This document shows positions 17,901 through 25,683 of a stretch of DNA of 64,000 nt, one piece after another. Positions within the stretch are counted from its first letter, which is position 1. Every line of letters starts with the position of its first letter. Origin of the DNA: Candidatus Poribacteria bacterium (GTDB lineage: Bacteria > Poribacteria > WGA-4E > WGA-3G); assembly GCA_022827185.1 (NCBI GenBank), contig JAJDTM010000038.1, positions 1 through 64,000 on the forward strand. Direction: 5' to 3'. Made by a program: the position numbers and the translations under genes. The notes under the pieces were generated by a model. The model worked only from the letters and a program-made list of their open reading frames with translations. It made no database searches and was not told where the DNA came from.

Positions 17901-20900
17901 TGTCATCAAGGACAAGTGCACTGATATTAAGGGTATCCGTGATTTTGGTATCAAGCGTTTCCTTGAGGTCGTATAGGACAGGTGTATCTACCCAGAATCG
18001 CGTGCCTCCGATAGCGGCACGGGTATCATCAAAAGCAAAGATACGTGCAATACCAACGCCGGGTCGTGCGTTGTTTGGAACATCAAGCCGAATAGTCCCG
18101 TATTCACCTTGCCAAATTCTGCCACCGGTGCGTCGCGTGATATCATTGCGGAGGTTATCATCAAAATTATTGGGGAAAATTGCGAAGGCGGAGAATGCTT
18201 CTGTGCTAAAATCGGCTATACGCGTGAAACTTAAGCTGCCAGTGCCTCCAATTTCTGATGCTCGGACGACACCGACCTCGTTTGCCTTAATAACGATTTG
18301 GTGTTGACTGCTGAGTGCGACGCGTTCCAACTCGACCTTTACATCGAGCTGCGGACGCGCAAGCCGAGATGCTGGGTCCCCAAAAAGTGTATATTGTTCG
18401 GTACCAGGAATCCAACTCGGATTGCGAATCCGGTTGATAAAACTAATTTTGGCATCAGCAATAATATGTCCTACCGTCGGCGGTAAGGGAACACTTTTAT
18501 TTGGGAGTTCTGGAGATTCCTGCGCCACACGAAAAAAGGCTTCAAAGAGGTCTCTATCAAACTCAGCGTTTGCAGAACCGTAGGTTAACCGAGTCGCGGA
18601 GAGGGTTGCAATAGCACCGTATTTTCCGAATAAAAATTGTTCGCTGAGGCAAAAATTTCCGGTCTGTTGCGGTTTATCAAACTGTCCATTGAGACAGGTC
18701 GTTGTGATCACAAAAGGTAGGTATGAGTTTCGCAAATTGACAACATCTTCAATGCGGAAAATAGACTCATCCGCCCACGTCTGAATGCCCCCGTGCCCCG
18801 TGTATTCAATCGCGAGCGCGCCTCTATTGATTGCGGATTTGATCATTGAACGTGTGAGTTCAGGACTTTTAACCTTTCGGAGATAGATTTGGCGGGTGTC
18901 ATATCCGAAAGGTATAATCGCCTCTTCTACCAGTTCGTCGCGTGATTCCTCAAAGATGCCATCAGACGGTTTATCTGTATTATCATCTGCGACCTGAATT
19001 AAGGTGCCTTGCCACAATCCTGTCTGAAGATTTTTTTCATAGTTGATAATTTTTTCGACCATATCGTCAAGGACTTCAGAGGTTTGCACCGAGAGCCTTC
19101 CAATGAGCATGTCGGGCAATGCGTCGTCTCCACTCACGTTGACAAACCGCTGATCCATAGAGGTTTCACCACTTTCAGGTGACCACCCATGGTACGTCGG
19201 TACGAAGATCGGATAAAGATTATAGATGCTGCCAAACTCTCGGCGGTGAATCTCAACGGTGGCTCTCTTGTAATCGTAATGTGCGTCGCCAACAAGGAGA
19301 ACATAAGTCGGAGCGGGCTGCTGCCAATTGTTATAGGCATAACGTAAGAACTTTTGGATTGCGAAAGGATTGAAGAGACCGTCACCAAATTCGTTGTAGA
19401 TGTCATCAACATCGACAATCATGGTTGTTAAGCCTTGTGAACGCCGGAATTCGACGAGCGGTTCAATACTCTCAGCGAAAGTCGAGTGTGTAATGACAAC
19501 ATAGTCGACTTGGTTAGCGGGGTTTCTTAAGGGCGTTGGCGGTGTGGGAACGAGCGCGTTAATGCTTCGAGAGACACCACGACTTATTACAAAATAACGC
19601 ATATACTGATTGACGGTATCTTCAAAGCGAATCTGATGACTGGCACCGGCTCTGGTAACTTCCCCACCAATGAGTTTGCTGCTAATGCCATTTTCATCCA
19701 ACTGATATACGTCTATTGTCTCACTAAAGATATTTCCGACTTGGTAGTGAACTTGGCCGCGGTTGCGGGGGTTAGTATTGGTGTTAAATTCAAGGCGATT
19801 CGCTACCGCCTGAAAATTTCGCCAATAGTCAAGTTCATACCAGTCGAGATAGAAGTCGTAGGATCCTGGGGGTGTATCGTTTCTATCAAGTGCTTCAATG
19901 CGCATAAGATTCGTATGATCATTAAAGATGCGCGTGTGGGGCATGTCGCGGACTGCAACTTGGTAAGTTTGACGTTTCCATTCCTCATCCCTGTCGAGTC
20001 GGTAGTTGTTGAAACTGATACGCGCTCGGTGCCGCGCGTTGCCCCTGCGGGAGGCACCTTGGAATTTGATACGCAAAGTTGCTTTGCCATCAATCTGGAG
20101 CCGCGGTGCCGCGTTAGGCAGTTCTACAGGAATATCTTTTCGGTCTCCACCACGGAAAGCAACGCCGAAATAGTGGTCTGCAAGTTCAGATTTAACGTCA
20201 TTGCCGTCCAAGACATCATGGTGCCTGTTCTCTTCAAAGCGAGTGCGCGTTAAAAAGGCTTGGGGTGCTACTAAATTTTTCAACTTCAGTGTTACGTCTC
20301 GTGTTCCCACACGGGAGGTTTCAAGTCCTGCAGCTGGTTCTCCAATCAAACCGAAGCGCAGCCAATAGACGTTTTCATCGGTAAATTTATTGTCTGCCAA
20401 TGCGCGCCCGTAAAAGACAATCTGCTCGCCACGGTCAAGCGTATTGTTCTCATTCTCATCAAAAATATAGATGCCTTGCTTCTTTCCACCACTCTCCAAT
20501 TGAAGCGTGTCAAGATTTATACTTTCTGGTTCAATACCGGTGTAAGCCTTGATGTTGTTATAGGTGATACGATATAAGTCTGTTTTGATGACAGAGATTT
20601 TAAAACGACGTGTTTTCGCTGTTATTGGTGTTGGTGCGCCGGGCGCATGGTTCGCGTCCGTAAGACCACCATAAAGCGATTGTCGTTGTTTCCGCCACGA
20701 TTTTGCTTGCTCGTAATTCCGCAATGTGCTTTGGAACAGGTCCTCAAAAACGCGCGGGGATCCGCGAAAAGAAGGCAGTGCAGTAGAGATGGTGCCGCCA
20801 GCAGCTACAGCACCGGGAAAGTGGACTCGAAACGTCACAGACGCGAAGATTCGTAATTGCTTTGTCGCTGGATTGTATTGCACCGGATTAATTTGTAGAC

Positions 20901-21414
20901 TGCCGATACGTTGGTCTCTTACAAAGCCGCTGGGGATAACCTCTACAAGTTGTGTGGGATAGAATTTTTGAAAGACCGGAGGGTTCTCGGAGCCCAGCGT
21001 CGGAAAGACCGGATCATCAGGCGTGACACGCACATTTCCAATCGTCTTGGTTTCCGAACGCGCTTGAATGATAGTAACCACTGGGGTTCCTGCTGTAGGA
21101 ATTCCAACACGTTGCGTGTAAATCGGCAGGCGGGGTTTGCCTATATCAAGTGTCCAGTCCGCACCCGCAAAATGAATCTTAGTTCCGACATCTATGGCAT
21201 CATCTGTGGTAGCAGCGGAACGCGTCGTTATCTTAAGCTCTGGCAGGGTAAAACGTGCGGTAAAAGTATCCGCTGTGGTTGTAAGCATCTGGAGCGGTGG
21301 CTGCTCCTGTGCAGTAGCGGACGTACCGCCTGAATGTGTTTGCCCTACAGCAACCCGTATCGGAAGAATAGAGAGTATAAAGATTACGAATAAAAAAATG
21401 TGCGTCTTTTTCAT
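14956..21414 (-). CDS. Giant secreted C25 (gingipain-like) cysteine peptidase with FlgD-like C-terminus
   Basis: 2152 aa. A signal peptide (MKKTHIFLFVIFILSILPIR..) leads into a beta-rich N-terminal propeptide-like region. The peptidase C25 domain spans roughly residues 640-1050: VDYVVITHSTF, YVLLVGDAHYDY, the catalytic His in EYTGHGGIQTW (about 870) and Cys in TTTCLNGQFD (about 905), then YTLFGDPASRL. Long Ig/CARDB-like regions follow. The last about 90 residues form a FlgD-like (type-A-like) sorting domain: VPNPTYDGKTFFTYHLAQ...IYSVNGRLLRTL...WDGKDEDGIRCANGVYLYRV. This layout resembles PorU-type sortases and gingipains of type IX secretion. No other T9SS gene is in the window, so the export route is unknown. 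It starts 4 bp after the pdxA stop. Confidence 0.88.
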   Translation of the reverse strand: MKKTHIFLFVIFILSILPIRVAVGQTHSGGTSATAQEQPPLQMLTTTADTFTARFTLPELKITTRSAATTDDAIDVGTKIHFAGADWTLDIGKPRLPIYTQRVGIPTAGTPVVTIIQARSETKTIGNVRVTPDDPVFPTLGSENPPVFQKFYPTQLVEVIPSGFVRDQRIGSLQINPVQYNPATKQLRIFASVTFRVHFPGAVAAGGTISTALPSFRGSPRVFEDLFQSTLRNYEQAKSWRKQRQSLYGGLTDANHAPGAPTPITAKTRRFKISVIKTDLYRITYNNIKAYTGIEPESINLDTLQLESGGKKQGIYIFDENENNTLDRGEQIVFYGRALADNKFTDENVYWLRFGLIGEPAAGLETSRVGTRDVTLKLKNLVAPQAFLTRTRFEENRHHDVLDGNDVKSELADHYFGVAFRGGDRKDIPVELPNAAPRLQIDGKATLRIKFQGASRRGNARHRARISFNNYRLDRDEEWKRQTYQVAVRDMPHTRIFNDHTNLMRIEALDRNDTPPGSYDFYLDWYELDYWRNFQAVANRLEFNTNTNPRNRGQVHYQVGNIFSETIDVYQLDENGISSKLIGGEVTRAGASHQIRFEDTVNQYMRYFVISRGVSRSINALVPTPPTPLRNPANQVDYVVITHSTFAESIEPLVEFRRSQGLTTMIVDVDDIYNEFGDGLFNPFAIQKFLRYAYNNWQQPAPTYVLLVGDAHYDYKRATVEIHRREFGSIYNLYPIFVPTYHGWSPESGETSMDQRFVNVSGDDALPDMLIGRLSVQTSEVLDDMVEKIINYEKNLQTGLWQGTLIQVADDNTDKPSDGIFEESRDELVEEAIIPFGYDTRQIYLRKVKSPELTRSMIKSAINRGALAIEYTGHGGIQTWADESIFRIEDVVNLRNSYLPFVITTTCLNGQFDKPQQTGNFCLSEQFLFGKYGAIATLSATRLTYGSANAEFDRDLFEAFFRVAQESPELPNKSVPLPPTVGHIIADAKISFINRIRNPSWIPGTEQYTLFGDPASRLARPQLDVKVELERVALSSQHQIVIKANEVGVVRASEIGGTGSLSFTRIADFSTEAFSAFAIFPNNFDDNLRNDITRRTGGRIWQGEYGTIRLDVPNNARPGVGIARIFAFDDTRAAIGGTRFWVDTPVLYDLKETLDTKITDTLNISALVLDDKGPGGIRSISVVWDNTDDFETMTTPMVPARTPLGDVPPGGQWYELETPILLPRAGIQIRYQVFITDRSGHEIVIPSKLERNIVKAPEGPNIAIGTDKVDRAPIRYAYDKKKNGYQLIAELINNGGRPVIADIEVVFGEGNPDPDGDFIVDEDADIFGTVTIKPTDWVEGTYVRQRATAILDLEAPLKTGPHKIYVLADPEDPDIEDDIDDGNVEEARVFDNKQHVSFVVNDFNYIPEEALLAFSLDRVFDIYFPPNALEVETRGTAGIPLSVTSQLPTDPIQPDLQFAPIPRVAALRRGLIRQGTAVAQYYEPAFRTGASVLEKPAELKLRFDVSALEDIVRKETEIQPDNPEFEYEFTQVTNQVAIYAWLTDLAPSTKQDPTSAPAEANVNLSAWRRLPSQINYTPEGDFLLENYVTPTQQENASEQKLETDAITINANLTPAGTWIITFLDANEYEVFLKRKAEQRTEIEKLDQTGQLDNPFRVEVYGLELRIPSQENPSSDVNYAFEFADILAFKTDYNPQGDVVLEGTWNANLGNGTATVTSKLGPKAEFETGDWLLFFIAPDYYELRDASNEPVHFPNGVKVHGKVNEPLFLSHLGFEIIVNAGPEAFGFGDKVKFSSAHVATITTEVSELTQFALMRSTDNEPPAFNLWIDGVQPQTGSVIPPRPVLSIVLQDVNGIDVEFFTFDKRKNDGPFEPVTDYELRPQGSIDTVSVDYRPILFPGEYTFNIGAQDFNDNAIGGDAGVVSYRFVVIEEPDITPPTIEVQVTGSGTGDTDEPLDASLTNGAVLREQPRFKIVFTDDSALDETTFQVNFGSVYETLELLDPNSYTETFDPDAPADAAITYAPNLANGEYQLQITAADSSGNIGELVTTFTLNEEVTLSEVFNVPNPTYDGKTFFTYHLAQAPDTVTIKIYSVNGRLLRTLDDARANRGTNETGWDGKDEDGIRCANGVYLYRVIAHTENKKIQQIGKLAILR

Positions 21415-21418
21415 TTTT

Positions 21419-22507
21419 TTAATTTACCTTGAGTTGGGAAGCACAGTTTAGTGCCGCCACCAGACTGGTTTCACTTGCGATACCTTTACCGGCTATATCA
21501 AACGCTGTGCCGTGGTCCACACTGGTACGGATTATTGGTAAACCTAAGGTAACATTTACAAGTTCTCCAAAGCCGAGAAGTTTTATTGGAATATTACCCT
21601 GATCGTGATACATAGCGATAACGGCGTGCCACTCTCCTTGATTTGCTTTGGCAAAAAGCACATCAGCCGGAAGGGGACCTTCTATTGGTATCCCCGTTTG
21701 TGCTTGCGCTTCTGCGATGGCTGGACAGATAAGACGCGTCTCCTCTTCTCCGAATATACCTTCTTCACCCGCATGAGGGTTCAATCCTGCGACGACGAGT
21801 CGAGGTTCAGAAATACCGCAGCGGATGAGTGCTTGTTGCGTGATACAGATAACATTCACGATTCTTTGGACAGAGAGGTGTTTTGGCACGTCAGCCAATG
21901 GAATATGGTTTGTCACAAAAGAGACCGCAAAAGCGACTCGGTTATTGTCGATTTCCCCGCAAGGTGTTATTGCCGAAACCGGTTCGGGGGTCAATGCCTC
22001 TTGTGGACAGAGCATCATTACTGCGTCAGGTGTGTTCGTAAACGCGGCAAGCATTTCTGTGTGTCCCGGATAGGGAGCCCCTGCTCGATTGATAGCAGCT
22101 TTGCATATTGGAGCCGTTGTGATTGCATCAAGCTCGCCGTGCATCGCGAGGCGTGTTGCTACCTCTATCGCTTTGACAGCGGTGGCACCAGCACGAACAT
22201 CTATAGTACCCAAAGAAATATCTTCAAGGGAGATTGAAGATGTTTCAAGGACATCAATTGTTCCATGCATCGCGCTTGCTTGCATCGGAGTTTTGATGGT
22301 ATTAACTTTTAGCTGCGGTGCGCCGATGGGTATAAATTGACAAGCATCCTGAAGAATAGCAGGACTCCCGATCACGATTGGCTGACATATTGAATATATG
22401 TTTTCGTGTGCGAGTGCCTTAACAATGATTTCGGGACCGATGCCGGCTGCATCCCCCATCGTTATACCAATTTTGGGTCTATTTTCAAGCAGACTATGTT
22501 TTTTCAT
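21419..22507 (-). CDS. pdxA: 4-hydroxythreonine-4-phosphate dehydrogenase PdxA
   Basis: 362 aa, close to the usual 330. PdxA oxidises 4-phosphohydroxy-threonine in pyridoxal phosphate synthesis; PdxA2-type paralogues act in sugar-acid catabolism. Signatures: PKIGITMGDAAGIGPEI, APICKAAINRAGAPYPGHTEML with a metal-binding His, AGLNPHAGEEGIFGEEE, and AMYHDQGNIPIKLLGFGE. The ATG lies on the minus strand at 22507. Downstream, the C25 gene starts 4 bp after its stop, implying one transcript. Confidence 0.93.
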   Translation of the reverse strand: MKKHSLLENRPKIGITMGDAAGIGPEIIVKALAHENIYSICQPIVIGSPAILQDACQFIPIGAPQLKVNTIKTPMQASAMHGTIDVLETSSISLEDISLGTIDVRAGATAVKAIEVATRLAMHGELDAITTAPICKAAINRAGAPYPGHTEMLAAFTNTPDAVMMLCPQEALTPEPVSAITPCGEIDNNRVAFAVSFVTNHIPLADVPKHLSVQRIVNVICITQQALIRCGISEPRLVVAGLNPHAGEEGIFGEEETRLICPAIAEAQAQTGIPIEGPLPADVLFAKANQGEWHAVIAMYHDQGNIPIKLLGFGELVNVTLGLPIIRTSVDHGTAFDIAGKGIASETSLVAALNCASQLKVN

Positions 22508-22561
22508 CAGAAACCCAATTTTTAAAAAATTGAGCAGGGTGCGATCTCGAATGGGAGATGA

Positions 22562-22849
22562 CTACCGGTCTAATTGACGGTAAAGCGTTGTAGCCCGCGC
22601 GCGTGAGACGTTTCCGGTGGGTAGTTCAAGAACCTCATACTCAGTTTCAGGAGGCTCCTTAAGATCTGTTGAATGCCCTTCCACAGGAGTTGTTGCCCCC
22701 GGCATGCGAATCACATCACCTATAGAAAGCATCTTCCCAGCTTTTGCGACGTGTCCATTAACGCTCACTGCGCCTTTGCTACAGAGGGTATTCGCAACCG
22801 TTCGCCGCTTTACGAGGCGACTAACCTGCAGGAATTTATCTAATCGCAT
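22562..22849 (-). CDS. S4-domain RNA-binding protein (RqcP/YabO-like)
   Basis: 95 aa, one S4 domain: MRLDKFLQVSRLVKRRTVAN...GAVSVNGHVAKAGKMLSIGDVI. This matches the RqcP (YabO)/Hsp15 group, which binds stalled 50S subunits and helps RqcH in ribosome quality control. The C-terminal tail (about 55-95) is longer than in B. subtilis YabO. Its place directly after lon in a protein-quality block fits such a role. Confidence 0.82.
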   Translation of the reverse strand: MRLDKFLQVSRLVKRRTVANTLCSKGAVSVNGHVAKAGKMLSIGDVIRMPGATTPVEGHSTDLKEPPETEYEVLELPTGNVSRARATTLYRQLDR

Positions 22850-22857
22850 TTTTTAAA

Positions 22858-23040
22858 GTTATAGGTTAAGAGGTTATAAGTTATAAGTAAAGTGTGCTAA
22901 AGTTTCAAAATGTGCTAAAGGTAAGAAAGTTTGCAAGTGTGCTAAAGTTTGCAAGTTAGAAAGTTGAGAAGAGTCCTCTTACAACTTTACAGACTTTAGA
23001 ACACTTTACGGACTTTTTAACCTACCATTTATAACTAATA
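22858..23040. repeat. Long imperfect palindrome between lon and the S4 gene
   Basis: GTAAAGTGTGCTAAAGT at 22887-22903 is inverted at 22993-23009 with one mismatch, and the outer arms (GGTTAAGAGGTTATAAGTTATAA versus TTTATAACTAATAAC) are also complementary. Inside, GTGCTAAAG recurs three times. The lon-to-rqcP transcript would fold into a hairpin of about 180 nt here. Confidence 0.65.
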
Positions 23041-23046
23041 ACTATT

Positions 23047-25530
23047 CTACACAGCTGGTTGGGAGGCGACTGGCATTTCTACAGGAACTTCGGGATCGAT
23101 GACAGGTTCTGTCAGTGCCAATTCCAGTACCTCCATCATATCGTTGACTTTATGGAAACGAATCCCTTCGCGAATTTCTGTAGGGATGTCAACTTCATCT
23201 TTTCCGTTGTCCGCGGGGATGATGATGTCAAAGATGCCGTTTCGGTAGGCAGCGAGTGCTTTCTCTTTTAAACCGCCGATCGGCAATACTCTACCGCGGA
23301 GGGTAATCTCGCCCGTCATAGCGATATCTTTTCGGACAGATTTGCCTGTTAGTGCAGAGAGAATCGCAGTAGCGACAGTAATTCCAGCAGAAGGACCGTC
23401 TTTTGGAACTGCGCCTTCTGGAATGTGGATATGAATATCCTGTTGTTCAAACTGCTTATCAGGAAGCCCGAAAGATTCAGCGCGGGAACGGATATAGGCG
23501 ACAGCCGTCTGGACAGATTCACGCATCACTTCCTGAAGCTGCCCCGTCATATCGAGTTTGCCTTCACCTTGCATCCGCGTTGCTTCAACGGAGACGATAT
23601 CGCCCCCGATCTGCGTCCATACCATCCCTGTAGCGACCCCGACTTCATCGCGTTCTTCGGCTTTGGTGCGCGTCCATTTAGCGGGTCCAAGATAGTCGCT
23701 CAAATTCGTCGGTGTCACTTCAACGTTGAGATCCGGTGTCTCTTCGGTAACAATCTCTCTGGCGACCTTCCGCATGACAGTAGTGATTGCGCGCTCCAAG
23801 TTCCGCACCCCCGCCTCGCGCGTATACTTATGTATCATCTCATAGATGGCTTCATCTGTGAAGGTGATATTGTCGCCTGAAAGCCCATGGCGTTCAAGCT
23901 GCTTCGGGATAAGCCCATTCGGTGTGAAGGTGGCGATATTATGTTTCTCGAAATCGGTATACCCCGGCAATTCAATGATTTCCATCCGGTCCTGAAGTGC
24001 TGGTGGAATGGTAACACGGGTGTTAGCAGTCGTGATGAACATGACATCGGAAAGATCAAACGCAATATCCATGTAATGATCGCGGAAGGTTGAGTTCTGT
24101 TCTGGATCGAGAACTTCAAGGAGTGCTGACGCGGGATCACCTCGGAAATCCGAACTGAGTTTATCAATCTCATCAAGCAGGAAGAGCGGATTTTTCGATT
24201 TCACATCACGAAGTCCTTGGATGATACGTCCGGGGATTGCGCCGATATAGGTGCGTCTGTGTCCACGGATTTCTGCTTCATCTCGAACGCCGCCGAGCGA
24301 CATTCTGACGAACTTCCTACCTGTTGCGCGGGCAATTGATTTGCCGAGTGAGGTTTTCCCGACTCCCGGTGGCCCCACGAGACAGATAATGGGTCCCTTG
24401 AGATGTTTGACGAGTTGTAAAACAGCGAGGTACTCAAGAACATTCTCTTTCGGTTTCTCCAAACCGTAGTGATCTTCGTCAAGTATTCGTTGGGCTTCGG
24501 GGAGTTGGAGTTGGTGCTCGGTGCTCTCTTTCCAAGGGAGCGCGAGTATGCAATCAACATAAGTACGGATGACACCGGATTCAGCGGATTGCGGTGGTAT
24601 TTGTGCGAGCCGATCGAGTTCCTTGAGTGCCTTTTCTTCCGCCTCTTCAGACATCCCCGCATTTTTCACCTGTTCTCGGAGTTCATCAACTTCGGCGATG
24701 TCATCTCTGCCAAGTTCTTTCTGTATGACCTTCATCTGTTCCTGAAGGTAGAATTCTCGGTGTGTTTTCTGGACGGATTCACGGACCTGATTGTGAATAT
24801 CATCTCGCAGTTCATTTCGTTCCAATGCCTCGTTCAAGAACTGAATGACAAGTTGCAGCCGTTTAATGGGGTTGAATTCGTCAATAACACTTTGGCGTTC
24901 CGTGGCAGTGATGTCAAGAAACCCGGCGATAATATCCGCGAGAGGTCCAGGTTCGTCTTGCTCTTTAATAGCGCGTTTGACTTCTTCTAATGTCAAAACA
25001 TGGGGTTGTGTGCTGCGGCCTTGCTCTTTCGGCCGTGTTTTTGCGTATTCACTGAAAAGTTTCTTGGTATCTTTGACGAGAGATTCAGCAGTCTCTGCCA
25101 ACCCGATCTCTTCATGGACGATTTGCACATCTGCTTGCAAAAAATCCGCAGCCTTTGTATAACGAAGGACAATCGCGCGGTGTTCTGCGGAAACGGCAAT
25201 GCGGATAGTGCCATCACCCGGTTCATAAGATTCGATAATATGCGCGACAGCACCAATGGTTTGTAGATGTTCAGGCGTGACATCTTCTCCTTCCTCTAAC
25301 TCCACTTTTTGGTGAAGGAGGAGTATCCGCTTATTTGACTGGAGGGCGGCATGAGTTGCCTGGACTCCCATCTTACGGACGGCAATTAAAAGAGATTTTG
25401 TCTTCGGGAAAGGCGAATATCTATCGAAATCCGGGGGCAAATCAATAACCGGCAAACTTACGGTTCCGTGTTCTGGTGTTGCTGTCGAATTCATAGTTTT
25501 TGTTCCAGTGCTGGCATCAAACCCCAGCAT
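23047..25530 (-). CDS. lon: ATP-dependent protease Lon
   Basis: 827 aa, standard bacterial LonA. It degrades misfolded and regulatory proteins in the cytoplasm. Order: substrate-binding N-domain (VSLPVIDLPP...KSLLIAVRKM), coiled middle, AAA+ domain with Walker A GPPGVGKTSLGKSIA and LFLLDEIDKLSSD, then the protease domain with the Ser in PKDGPSAGIT (about 710) and GGLKEKALAA carrying the Lys. Two starts are possible: ATG 25530 (MLGFDAST..) and ATG 25494 (MNSTATPEHG..); neither has a strong Shine-Dalgarno, and CTGGAAC precedes the second. It follows clpX on the same strand. Confidence 0.95.
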   Translation of the reverse strand: MLGFDASTGTKTMNSTATPEHGTVSLPVIDLPPDFDRYSPFPKTKSLLIAVRKMGVQATHAALQSNKRILLLHQKVELEEGEDVTPEHLQTIGAVAHIIESYEPGDGTIRIAVSAEHRAIVLRYTKAADFLQADVQIVHEEIGLAETAESLVKDTKKLFSEYAKTRPKEQGRSTQPHVLTLEEVKRAIKEQDEPGPLADIIAGFLDITATERQSVIDEFNPIKRLQLVIQFLNEALERNELRDDIHNQVRESVQKTHREFYLQEQMKVIQKELGRDDIAEVDELREQVKNAGMSEEAEEKALKELDRLAQIPPQSAESGVIRTYVDCILALPWKESTEHQLQLPEAQRILDEDHYGLEKPKENVLEYLAVLQLVKHLKGPIICLVGPPGVGKTSLGKSIARATGRKFVRMSLGGVRDEAEIRGHRRTYIGAIPGRIIQGLRDVKSKNPLFLLDEIDKLSSDFRGDPASALLEVLDPEQNSTFRDHYMDIAFDLSDVMFITTANTRVTIPPALQDRMEIIELPGYTDFEKHNIATFTPNGLIPKQLERHGLSGDNITFTDEAIYEMIHKYTREAGVRNLERAITTVMRKVAREIVTEETPDLNVEVTPTNLSDYLGPAKWTRTKAEERDEVGVATGMVWTQIGGDIVSVEATRMQGEGKLDMTGQLQEVMRESVQTAVAYIRSRAESFGLPDKQFEQQDIHIHIPEGAVPKDGPSAGITVATAILSALTGKSVRKDIAMTGEITLRGRVLPIGGLKEKALAAYRNGIFDIIIPADNGKDEVDIPTEIREGIRFHKVNDMMEVLELALTEPVIDPEVPVEMPVASQPAV

Positions 25531-25645
25531 TTTTAGACTTCAATGTGCTGTGAAGATCTGCATTTCTGTTCACAAGGAACTTGAAACTACACCCTAAAGG
25601 GAATGCGGACAGCACCTGCTATCTAAGGAATAGAATACTATTAAT

Positions 25646-25662
25646 TTTGCCAAAGTGGCAAA
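25646..25662 (-). terminator. Small hairpin after clpX
   Basis: TTTGCC-ACTTT-GGCAAA-type stem followed on the minus strand by ATTAATAG, 22 bp after the clpX stop. The U-tract is weak, so it may only attenuate transcription into lon. Confidence 0.35.
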
Positions 25663-25683
25663 CGACCCATTTACAATCTGTAG

